Translations under genes and position numbers: made by a program
Notes under the pieces: generated by a model
What the model saw: the letters and a program-made list of their open reading frames with translations, nothing else
Told to the model about the DNA's origin: nothing
Databases searched by the model: none
DNA from: Pelodera strongyloides
Taxonomy: Eukaryota > Nematoda > Chromadorea > Rhabditida > Rhabditidae
Assembly: GCA_036852015.1 (NCBI GenBank)
Contig: JAANDG010000072.1
Coordinates: 248,001-312,000 of the forward strand
DNA length: 64,000 bases
Reading direction: 5' to 3'
In this document: in pieces, positions 1 to 11,200 of the stretch
How the letters are laid out: the number at the start of each line of letters is the position of its first letter
Position numbering within the stretch: the first letter of the stretch is position 1

Positions 1-1817
1 CCGAAAGAGAAGAAACCGAAAGAGCCAAAGAAACCAAAATGGAATCCACCACCCCTTCCACCCCCTGAGTGGATACCAATGCCACCAAAAGAGAAGAGCA
101 TCGTTGAAACCAACAAGGAGGAGAAAATACCGCCAACACGGCGATACGCTAAGAAACCTAAACATCTGTAAGTGTCATTTTTGTTGTATGATATAAATAA
201 TTTGGACTGCATGTCAACAACATTACCAGACAATTTTCTCACCTTAACCTATTGCTTTCAGTGACGTGTTCATCCCCTTCGAAATTCCTTGGGAGCAGAC
301 ACCGGCCAAGGAAACTCAAGCTGGAATGGGTGCTTTTGGACATCCGAGAGAACAGAATGTCAAAGTGGATCATGGAGACAAGCCGCTTGTTCAGGTTCGC
401 ACATAAACTGCATGCTTTGGAACAACTGTTAGTGGGCGCCACATTAATTCACCTTGTAATATGACCGTGTGTTACGAGTATGTGAATATTAATAAGCTTA
501 ATTTAGTTTTTTCATTTCACTGACATTGTAGGGCGCACAACATACCGAAACAGTGCTTCCACTTTGGGAAGATAAGAAGGATCTAGCTAGTCGATCTGGC
601 GACCATGCATTTGGAGCTCCACGCTCGAATGTTGGCAAAACAATCGATAACCACGAATACCAAACAGATCCGGAGAAGGTAAACTAATGCACCACCTTTA
701 TAACTAATAACAAGATTCGGGATTTGTGACCATACAATATTAGCAAGCATGATTTTGTCTTTAGTTAAAACTTACCGAGACTGTCATTCCGTACGTAAAT
801 CGCGGAGCAGTGCAACCCAAACAACTCGGATCCTTTGGAACTTTGCGACCGCAGGTAAGCTAGTTTTCGCCAATGTGCTTTATGAGGCTAAACTTAAGCT
901 CAATAATGGTTACTGTATACGTGGTAGCGACATTCAGATTGGCAACATCAATCCGGTTCACATTTCTGATTTCAATGGCGTTTCTTGTTTCAGACCGATA
1001 AGGCGATCGAATGGGGTCAATTGTCACCAGGAATGGAGAAGAAATCACAAGGATTTATCAGCAAACAGTTCAAGTCGAATGCCACGACGAAGGCGGGAAC
1101 CAATGTTATGGACAGGTTTAGAAACTCGGTATGTTGTAACGACAAACACTACGCTAGTTGCGAGAGAAGCCACCCACTATATTTCTTCAGTAAGTATATT
1201 TCTTCAGTCAAGCTAGCATATAACAGGCTGTTATTTATTGATTCAGGCAATGGGTGCTGACTTCGATAGGCAAAGTGAATCAATAGTGCCTCTCTTGTTC
1301 GACAACTTGGGATGTCATCTGAAGGAAGGCTCTGAGTACGGCTCATTCCGACCGACGATCGCTGTCAGTACGGGAGGATACCCAATGTCGTATGATGAAG
1401 AAAGACGATGCAAAATGATCATACCGTTCCAGGTAATTTATAATTGTTGGTCGGCAAATTAGAATTTAAACAAAGAATTTGGAATGCAAATAATTTTAAA
1501 TAAGAGCAAACATCCAAAATTAGCTTGCGAATTTGCACAAACAATTTAGAATGTAATTAAGACCAACACATTTTAGACAAGGCCTTCCTACGCGCATTGA
1601 AGACAAACAACGACCAAACGAATATTATTTTAATAACAAGTTTGTGTTTACTCATTTATTTTAAAATGTTATCATTGTAGTTTCTTTAATAATGATGTGT
1701 ACTGAAGTGTCATTGTCATAAACGAAAGGAAAGTCCATGTTTTTCTAATTAGCGGAAAGTATTGAATTAAAACCGTTTTTTTGTATCTGACAGACGCTAC
1801 TAATACAGGTATCTTAG
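1..1817 (+). CDS. Calponin-repeat (CLIK/UNC-87-like) protein, 3' part of gene
   Basis: The gene enters from the left edge in frame 1. Exons read: 1-167, 262-394, 532-678, 765-854, 994-1128, 1247-1432 and a tentative last exon 1794-1817; all junctions are GT-AG and stay in frame, giving 293 codons. The N-terminal piece is Lys/Pro-rich (PKEKKPKEPKKPKW). It is followed by repeated GxxxFGxxR cores: GMGAFGHPRE, GDHAFGAPRS, LGSFGTLRP and GSEYGSFRP, the signature of calponin-like repeats. Proteins of this family, such as nematode UNC-87, bind and bundle actin filaments in muscle; they lack a calponin-homology domain, and none is visible here. The repeats are more divergent than those I recall in UNC-87, so a CLIK paralogue is likelier. 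The last exon (TLLIQVS then TAG) rests on a strong acceptor and phase only; read-through after 1432 would instead stop at 1462. Confidence 0.8.
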
Positions 1818-1904
1818 GTTATATAAAGCGTAGCTGACTTTCTTTTTTGCACATTTGCTTTGTTTCGCACATATCGGTGACACTTCTAAAGTTGATTTGT
1901 CTGA

Positions 1905-1910
1905 AATAAA
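1905..1910 (+). other. Polyadenylation signal of the calponin-repeat gene
   Basis: AATAAA lies about 90 bases after the inferred stop codon at 1815-1817, at a plausible distance for the 3' end. It supports the choice of the short last exon. Confidence 0.5.
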
Positions 1911-1919
1911 TATTTATAA

Positions 1920-3950
1920 ATAAATGTTTATTGAGTTTCTTTATTGACGAAAAAGTTAGATGACGGAGTGCAAAAAGGGTAACTAAACCGATTCGATTCA
2001 AAGGTACAAAAGAAAAGTTAAAAACCGGAGCACTGTAAGGTAATCGGAGACTTATACCAGCACAAAGAAGGTACATACTGAAAAGAAAACGCGCTCGATC
2101 ATTGTCTAAGTAAAGAAGGATGATGGAATACGAGCTTACAACACTGGACATTTGTAAAAAAAAAAGGAGTAAAATACGGTGTGTTTAGTCAACAATTGTT
2201 CATGGTTATAAACAAATTACGGTTTTTTTTTTCATGATTTTTCCAAAAAATTGTGAAACGACTCAAGGTACGTGCAGTGTATCCTTTAAATTCCGAGACA
2301 CGTGAACTACGTTCTTACGATAACAGCATATCAGCACAAAACATATTACACAGACCGTTTAGAAAAGGCACAGCGAAAAAAACCCGATGGGATACTTATT
2401 TCTTATTGAGAAGGATCATTTTCGATAACAGTTCATCCACATGTTTCAGTGTCTGCAATAGAAATAGATAATAACATTCTTTCAACTACTATTATATGCA
2501 AAATTCGCGACATAGCATCACCGGTAATTCAATAGAAAAAACGTACAGTAGACAGCGTTGGGCTTTATTTAAGAAGAAATGTGTTGAACAACGCTATTTA
2601 CCGCATCTGTCTGGGAAGACGTTTTCGGTCCTTCCGTGTGCTTATCACAGAGAGCGCAGTCGACTTGCAGTTCCTCAAACTGCAAGAAAAGCAATCAGAC
2701 TGTAAATCCTTGCACAACTCCAGCTTTAAATTGTTACCGAACTTAGTAAAGTGCAGAGAGAAGGAACCTACGTTGCAAACATCCACCTTCACGCGCTGAA
2801 GCCTATCGATCAACAGAGTGGCAAACTCCTCGGTCTAAAAATTGTTCGTATTTACTTATGGCCTTTAAAGGAGAACGATTTAAAAAATGTACATATTGGC
2901 ATTTAGTTCATATATGTTGATGTGCGGGAGTTGTCAGACACTATAAGCTTGGAGTTGGCAGGTTGTATTCAAATAGGTTAACTCACATTTTCTGAAACAA
3001 TCCGCCCACCGTCCATCGAGCTAAAACATGAGAAATACATATCAGGGGAAGGAACTACTCGATACAAGTGGTCAAGTGGTCTGTACTGAAATTTGTACTG
3101 AATGTTAATTTACTTACTAGGTGAGCAACAATATGCTTATAACTTTCTGATAAAAATTTTGCTACATATAATGAACTTCTTGTTAGATCAACCAAACAAA
3201 AAACTCATACATGGGCGTAGTATTCCGTGAAGCAGGCATCTGCGCGTTGCAAAATGACCACCGTGTGCTCAAACAAACATCTAAATATGTTTAAAAGGGA
3301 CGGGGAGAGAGATTGTACCAGTAGGAGATCGCAGAGAGCCTGAGAACAAAGGTGAGAGGGTCACACGCTTGAAACTATGCACAAAGCCCCAGCACTAGAA
3401 ACATCCCAGATGCTCAATACGCAGCAGCAAATACCGTCATATTTGAGTAATGCGAATGAGGGCAATTGTTGAGAATTGCCTGCCCTTCAATTATTGAGTA
3501 TGTGGGGTTAATGCCGAGTGTTTTCCAAATTGTTTTGGTTTATGTCATTAATTGCCTAATAGGGAGGCGGATGGCATGTGACCAAAGTTGAGCGCAGAGT
3601 CATAGTTGCCCATTACACAGCAAGAGAGATTCCCGAGCGATACTAACTTAAAGAGCAATTGCTGACAAAGGCCAATCTTGTAACTGCTTGTTCTTCTTGT
3701 TTACTTCCGACCTAGACGACATCCCTAAGAAACCTAGGTATTTCATTCGTAATGTGCATGCAGAAGACAAAGGTTTACAGCACTATTAATGAGCCTGCAA
3801 TAAATTTCATACATGATTGGTCGGTTGAATTTCAATTACCTTTGGCCCATTATTTGTGTCAAGCATTGTAAATTGGCCCAAATAATCCGAAAGTGGATTA
3901 CATTTATTTCTTGGTTGCTATTGAAAATGTAACTCATAACATAACATAAA
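1920..3950. other. Intergenic stretch, no gene recognised
   Basis: Both strands hold only short ORFs without a family match. The 110-codon ORF on the minus strand at 1819-2151 overlaps the 3' UTR of the calponin-repeat gene and has biased, coding-unlike composition. I see no RNA gene, promoter or repeat that I can support. Confidence 0.4.
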
Positions 3951-3954
3951 CTCA

Positions 3955-4640
3955 AGGGCCGAGGCTTCATTATGACTGATTATTTATCTTTTTCGAGACA
4001 TGTTGCTTATGTTTGTGATCAACAAGAAGGAGGATGCTTGGATGCTTACCCTCTTCTATACTCTGAAAACGAGAAAGGCGAACCTATTGTTTCTTGCATA
4101 TTCTCTTTATTTACGTTCTATTCTAGAGTCAGGTTCGGTCGTGCTTAGTCCATATAAGAAAAGGATATACATACTTTAGAACTGATCCAAGGTACATTTA
4201 AGACGCCAATTACACCATCTATTTCTTATATAGGCTCTTTAGTGGAGCTTGCAACTATTGAGAACCGCCAGAAGACGGACACTAGCTGTCAATTCACAAA
4301 TTCTACTCTGTCCTCCCGACGTGGTATCTCAAAAATCATTATCCCTCGGGTAACTAGAAATGTTTTCCGGCATTGTTTTGTTCATAGAAATTCACTTATG
4401 ATTATTGAGAAACCCACTCTTATTCCATTCAATTTGAAATGCTGTGCTGTGCCATTTATTTTGACTTAAAACTGTGTTCTCTTGTTTATGCTATTTATTT
4501 TTCTTGGTAGTGGTCCTACCTTGACAAAACTTGCGCAATACATTTTTATGTTCTGATAAACATGGTATGTAAGCAATTATTTCCAAGCTCCATGCAAGAA
4601 TTGTATATGTGCGCAATAAATTGTTATTATTATTTATTTA
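3955..4640 (+). mobile_element. Degenerate non-LTR retrotransposon 3' fragment
   Basis: Broken reading frames along this stretch match the C-terminal end of the reverse transcriptase encoded at 41041-41718: the GFIxTD..SFS.H segment near 3965-4000, and from 4300 to 4410 the motifs SSRRG.S.I and HR.SLMI. Frameshifts and stops interrupt it, so it is dead. After the ORF comes a short AT-rich tail ending near 4640 in TGTGCGCAATAAATTGTTATTATTATT, a tail similar to that of the second copy near 41828-41850. The 5' end is truncated, as usual for LINE insertions. The family looks CR1/Jockey-like, but the clade is not certain. Confidence 0.65.
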
Positions 4641-4680
4641 CATAAGTGGACAAAACAGTTATCCGCTTATGTAAATAAAT
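4632..4680. repeat. 19-bp near-perfect inverted repeat (hairpin)
   Basis: Arms atttatttacataagtgga (4632-4650) and tccgcttatgtaaataaat (4662-4680) are reverse complements with one mismatch, separated by 11 bases. The left arm overlaps the 3' tail of the non-LTR fragment. Confidence 0.85.
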
Positions 4681-5181
4681 TAGCATTCCCTTGCGAACTT
4701 GTCTATTTGTAACGAAAATATACGTCTGCCTAGTACTCTGCGAGCATCTGTACGCTGCTGCGAATGATGCACGAAAGAAGAAAACAACTTTCTAGACCTG
4801 CCAGTTCCTTGAAGTATTGAAGTTCCTTGTTCTAAGAATTTCTTCTATGAATTTCGGGCACAGATAGTTTAAAATTTATATTGTCTAGAAGCTTTCGTTT
4901 GAGGTTTAACCTAATGTTATGTTTAATGAAAAGTGTTACCATTCCCCGAATGCTAGAAAATAAATGAGCACAAACGTTTAGCAGCACACATTTATTGGAT
5001 AACGGGGATTTAATGGCAAGACACACATGTATCTGTTTCAAGGCAAGGTTCATTAGCATTGATCTAAATACATATAAGGCACAACTGAAACGTAACCCTG
5101 TGTGAAAACAAAACGCTGATTAAGCTATATACAAACATAAACACAAATAAAAGTTCTTAAGACAATTAATCAGGTCATTAT
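4681..5181. other. 3' flank of the coiled-coil gene
   Basis: No gene seen. TTTATT at 4991-4996 is AATAAA on the minus strand, about 190 bases after the stop codon of the coiled-coil gene, so the stretch from there to 5181 is probably its 3' UTR. Confidence 0.4.
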
Positions 5182-6771
5182 TTAATTTTGCTCGAAAGGA
5201 TTGAAGTTATTCAGCAAGTCGACGAGATCGTCGATAGTTTCCTGAAAGGAAAAGAGTTAGGGTTGAAAGTTCTTCGGACCTTAAAAATTTGGCGGTTATA
5301 AGAAGTGCGCAGGAAGATGCGATGATTATAGTTTCTGGCACAGTACTGGAAAAAGATGTGCTTTGATTGCGGATTACATTCAACTTGTGGCATGATATAT
5401 GCACACCAACGTGCTACTGGAGACAATGCTCTCTCTTTACCATAACGTGCTGCGTAACTACCCGATGCCGTACATCTCTATGAGCTCATTATAATTATGA
5501 ATCAGAATCACATAACCATGATTCAATATTCTAATCAAAAATACATAATTATGGCACTATAGGGGCGCATTTAAGTAGGTTGACCTTTTCAAAGGTTCCA
5601 TAATGAAATTAAAACAATCATAGAGCACTAGATATCTTTATGTTATTAACGATTAGTCCAAACGTCCAACATTTACCTGACTCGGTTCCTCATTAAGGTC
5701 CGGGTTCTGCAGGGGCACCTGAACATTTCCGGCCAGAATCGCCATGCGAATCACGAAGTTTTCAATCTCGATAACACGGATCTAAACAGTGGGCAAACCA
5801 TAACTTCAACGATTGCCGAGAGCACGTACGACTTCGATTAACACTATATTCTAACGAATAAGATGATTCCAAAGCACAACGCGACCAAAACAAAAGTTGT
5901 CGACAATTCGTACGGATTCTACGGTAATTAATCGTTGGCGTTAGTGATCTGATATAAGGAGACATTGGAAGCAAGCCAGCGATTTCCAGTATTAGCGTAG
6001 TCTATGTTTGCGGTTTATTGGTTGTTGAAAAGCAATGGTTGATAACAACTTTGATTATTAATATCCCAGGGTTTGTTAATTGGGTAAAAGTTGATATGAT
6101 ATTCAATAAAAGTTGGAGTTAGATAAAGTGCAAAACCGACTTGTTCCTCGATTTCAGCAATGCGACGCCACATCTGGCGCACCTCGGTGTCGAGATCCAC
6201 ATGAAATTGTCCAATTTTATACGCAAACTATTTAAGTTCACGGACTTTCTTCAGAAAAGAACATACTTTGTAGGAGAACGTTCATGGTAAGAAAATCGAA
6301 ACGGCATGGGCTATTTTATGAATGTAGATTTTAAGATTCATCCAAATCACATAAACTTACATTGTCGGGATTTTCTGGAGCATCGTTCGAAACCATTTCG
6401 CTGAAACATTTCATAGTCAGAATTGCTTAATGAAAAGCAAGACTATGGGATCTATTGATTGGATGGTTCGAAGTTGTTTGTTTGGACTTTGGCTTTTCGT
6501 TTTGGCGCATAACCCAAAAGCTCATGTGATGTGCGCATAGTTTGCTTCTTGTCCAAATGCTATTTGAAATCGCCTTAATACGAATTAAAGTACCCATATT
6601 CCATTTTGGGTGGGCATTTCGCAAAATAAGCAGCTGATAAAAGCAGCATTCTAAGCCAACGCATGTTTAAATCTAGGATGCGAGTGAATCGCTATAGGTG
6701 TGAGCTTGATATATGAACAAAACAATAATGAACAAAACTTACTTTTTCGGGTTTTTCGGCTCTTCTGGCAT
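5182..6771 (-). CDS. Small acidic coiled-coil protein, function unknown (106 aa)
   Basis: Five exons on the minus strand, in transcription order: 6771-6743, 6400-6361, 6227-6141, 5781-5677, 5241-5182 (stop TAA). Phases match at every junction (29, 40, 87, 105 and 60 nt), giving 106 aa. The ATG begins MPEEPKNPK and lies 5 bases after a CAG acceptor (6778-6777), which looks like a trans-splice or 5' UTR intron site. Residues 24-75 form one amphipathic helix (DTEVRQMWRRIAEIEEQIRV), and the C-terminus is acidic (ETIDDLVDLLNNFNP). The donor of exon 3 is GTCGGT, weak, but the only one that keeps frame. I do not recognise the family; a small subunit of a larger complex is possible but is inference only. 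The TSC22 gene lies 1.4 kb upstream on the same strand. Confidence 0.65.
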
Positions 6772-6776
6772 ATCTC

Positions 6777-8217
6777 CTGTTGATGAGTAGTCGATTATGT
6801 GAATACAAATGGAAATGACTGTCCGAGGGAGGGGCACAGAGAAAGAGAGGGAAAGTGCAAGACAGGCATCGCAGTGTCTTCACCGCAGAGAGGGCCAGCT
6901 GTATAAGACGCACTCACTCACTGTAAAGCTTGAACCGAATAAGAAAAAACGAATGCAAATCCATTGATCAACAGGGACGTATATGCATGGAACCATAGAA
7001 AGTTACCAAGCATCCTTTGAAGTGTCTTAAGAGAATATTTTTTGCAAATCACTGATATTGACAATTAGAAAATTAGAATCCACAATAAGACGCGCACCAT
7101 GAAGAATTCTATTTGTTTTGTGTTAATAGATACAGTCACAACTTTTTTTTGTACAAATTTATTCACATATCTACAACCATGTTTATGCGTGAACCAATAT
7201 CTGTTTAATGTAACAAAGAAAGTGGCTTACTCAATTTCAAAACTCAACATACTCAACATTCTGCGAACCTCTACTTTAAAACAAATAATAACTTGGTAAA
7301 GTCATGTATTGGTAGGGAAACAACCTGCGCAAAATGCATAAATGTAATGTGAAATTTTTAAACAGGAGCTCTTTTAAAGCACAAAGACCCGGCGTTTCGA
7401 TCAATCAATAAACTTTTTTTGGCTATGTACAAGTTATCTACGATGGACAACGGTGACACACATAGGTGCATATGTAAATTGATGTAAAAAAAGGCAGTGC
7501 ACAATCGATAACATGTAGAAAACTCGCTAGCGTGCACCGGTACTAAAGTATCGCCAATATATGACGCAGGTAAAATATATTTAAAACAACGTAAGGCTAC
7601 AGAGCAGGCTTAGCAATGCTAGCAAACTCATAGAAGATGTGAAAATGTCCGGAGAACCATTAGGACCAGACGCATAAGTGACCGTGATGCAGTGCAAAGA
7701 AGAGTAAAAACTAATCACGAATGCAACACACTTGCAGTTAGTTACCATTTGCTATCAATTTGTACGTGTACAGAAACATCCACAAAATACATTATGAAGA
7801 CCGAGGATGTCTGTACTTAATTAGGAATGGTACTAACGTACACAGAGGTTTGAAACGAAATAATGAACGAGCCGAAAACATGTATGCCTCTCACAATCAG
7901 TTGCAAAACCGTAATAATCACTAAACTTTCAGAGCGGAATATGCTACTTAGTTGAATTAGGATTCTTAACTACTGATGATCCGAAAGAGAGAGAAAATTT
8001 GATGAGACAATTAAAAAAATATTTCCAAGCGTGATACTACTCTATATCTATAAATAGTCCGTATGCTGGGGCCTCGCAACTCGTCGAGAAGTTTTGTTTT
8101 GGTGATATGTAAATTTACAAAACCATCAGTATACGGGCTAACTCTTTTATAAAAACCCGGACTATGTTAGCGCTATCGTGCTAGCAAAGGGTAACAGAGA
8201 TCTCATTAGGGCTAGGC
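6777..8217 (-). other. Spacer and probable TSC22 3' UTR
   Basis: No coding exon recognised. TTTATT at 7158-7163 (AATAAA on the minus strand) is a candidate end for the TSC22 transcript, which would give a 3' UTR of about 1.05 kb. Confidence 0.3.
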
Positions 8218-11200
8218 TCAGAACTCGGGTTCCTTTGGTGGAACGTTCTCCTGTCTTGCAATCTGAGCCTGACGAGCCTGTTGTGCTTGAATCATGGTAG
8301 CCAGGTTGCTAGCCGCGATTGTATCCGGTGCGGTCGTCTAAAGTAGAAGAATCAGAAAATATTTCTATGTGATGCATTAAACAGACATGAAATAATCGTT
8401 GCCTTCAGGCAAAAGCATATATCTGACAAGGTACTGAACTGTTGCTAGTAAAGTTGGGTGATTAAGTTTCAGACACTGCTATACCACCCTAATGGCTCTG
8501 TCCAATGTTGACAGCCGTGTCCAACTTGAAAATCTCATTTTGCCTTTATAAGGAGCAATTTGAAGGGGTAAAAGGTTTTCCCTGCTCCCATAGCTCTTTC
8601 CCCAACAAAGTAATATTAACCAATTACCGATTTACGGGGTCTCTATACGGATCTGTTCTGATTCATCTTGATTCATTGTAAGTACTAAAAGTACGGTGCA
8701 TATAAAATACGTATGTTCTTCAAAAATTACCGTTGGTGGAGTCGGATCGAGCGAACCACTTGCGACGAGTGAAGTGACTACTTCAGAAGGGAGAATCTGT
8801 CTCAGAACCACATTCTCAACTTCCAGATTCCGCAGCTAAAATCCGTCATAGGAGTTACAAAAATTACAAAATCAGAAAGTTCCCAGAAAAAACCCAGGCT
8901 AATTTGCTCTGTCAGTCGCTGCGTGATGGCATTAAAGTCAATAGAGTTTTGTTGGCAATGAATTGCCACCTACCCTGTTCTCTAATTCAACAATGGTCGC
9001 TCGAAGCACCTCGACCTCCTCCCGGACAGCGAACGTCAAATGCGTTTTGACGAGATCCTGAACTATTCAAGAGTGAATAACTTTGTAGTCCATTCAATAC
9101 GTTAGCAGTCCCATCAATACATATGTCATTAAATATATGTATAAGCCTATTCGCAGGCTTCATTCGTTCAGAATTATAACTGTCATATAACTGTCAAAAA
9201 AGCAATGAGACTCACCATTGCCTGTTCGATCTTATTATCGATAGCCAAAACACTGACGGTAGCGGCTTCCGAGCTGAATTACATTTACTGTTAACTTGAA
9301 TTATTTTTGAAACGAAAAGATATCCTAAGAAATTTAATACACTGTTGTTATTTAGATTCGCTCCAGTTCTACAAGACATAACTATTGAAACACAGAGACT
9401 GGAATATATTTAGCTTTTAAAGTTGACCTTCATGTCCCTCAAACTGACCAAATGTCCTTAAATTAGCGATCAAAAATCGAAAAAAAGTCGAGTAAACAAC
9501 CAGCTTCTCGATAAGGCTTCCCGTGAAGTGATATAACGATAAGCACAAATTCAAACAGACTCTCTGGGGACAGAGCATTCATTTCATGTGCACCACTTCA
9601 TTTCAATGAAACGTAAATAATGGATGAAACATATTATCACAAACTTTTTACCACGCATCTACAAGCAGAAAGAAATTAAAGCATGATTCGCACTCACCCT
9701 TCTCTATTTGGCGACATGTAGGGCACGGGTCTGGGTCTCGGGTCATTTGGCAGATCAGATACCTTGAGGTTGGGAATGTTGTTTCTGTAGGGGGTGCAAG
9801 GTGTATTTGGAGGAATCTTCAGCAGTGGGGATCCCTCGGAATGTGCGCAGTATTCAAAAAGAGGACCTCTCGCAACCCGCTCATCTTGCGGGGTGGAAGG
9901 TGGGGTAAGCACGTTGTCCCGTCTATTGCTCAAGCTCAGTCGGTACAGACCAATATCCAGTTCCTCCACACTGGCCATACGCTCACGCGGTGAACTCTTT
10001 GTTGGCGTCCTTGGACCGGGAGACTTGAGGGCACCCAAAAGGGGCATCTGACTTTTGAGGTCTAGGTTGTCTAGATTGGCCACACGGGCAAGATCCCGAG
10101 CACCAGGCTGCTTTGTCATTGCCCGTATGGGGAGTGATTGTTGTTGAAACGACTGAAGGGCCGCGTTTGGAGGAGTTGCACACACGGCCGGCATACTGTA
10201 CCCGAACTGTTCGATTACCTGCAGCAAACTACACATAGACTTTCAAGAATCAATTGCAACAAAGCACAACGAAGACTGTCACCGAAACAGTTTGGGAGTA
10301 GAAAAGGAAGCTGAAGGGAAAAGCACAAACAACTGACAAACAATATCTGCTAGAAAGTATATAATCTCTCAAAAGGGAGCAACCAGATAAGATAATGAAG
10401 TTACGGAGACCAATATGTTTTCAATGTTGAATAGAAATGTCAACAAGAGTAGAGAGTAAGCAATAGCTCTCTCGGGTTGTATATATGTATTTGCAGCCAG
10501 ATTTCAGATGAAGTTTGTGAAGTTTGCAATTTATGAAAGAATAGAAAAAAAAATCTTCAGGTTGCTTTCTTCAAATGCGCTCACAACAGTGTATGCTAGT
10601 CAGTACTGCTTAACTAGCGGCGGTCAACATTTTTGAACATTTTCCCCACGGTTCTCGCAATGTGATATTCTTATAACAACTCACTCGTACTGCCGAAGGA
10701 AATCGTGGGAAAAGACACGGATTATGCGCACTTTCTGGTCAACAGAAGAACAAAGGAATCGGCAAAAAAAAACAAGCGAATCAACAAAATGAAAAACGGT
10801 TTTAGACGTAAACAAGTGCGGTCAATCTCAAGGCGATTTGCTGGGGATGTGAGGGAGGGTTTGCAAAATAGTTGGAAATGGCAGGGCAGTATGTATGTAA
10901 CCGAAAGTATTCATGGTAAATAATGCAAGAGCACTGCAAAATAAACGTTTTCCTTTGCAATGCGAGCACGTGATTAACTAAGGAATTAAAAAGTCGGGGA
11001 ATGTCAGTTTAGTGAATTTTTCGAAGAGAAAAAGAGCTGGGGGATTGTTGTAAGCACAGGGAAAAAACAACGTTCATGGGGTCTTGTGGTTCGAGGCAAA
11101 CATCATAAGCCGCTGCTTAAACAGTCCTTTAGTCGGGGCAGAGATTGACTCATTTTGACTAAACTCTAAGCAAAAATGACCATCGTGATATCACACATTT

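Noticed and set aside
1819..2151. 110-codon minus-strand ORF
   Set aside because: It overlaps the 3' UTR of the calponin-repeat gene, has no domain and an AT-driven composition.
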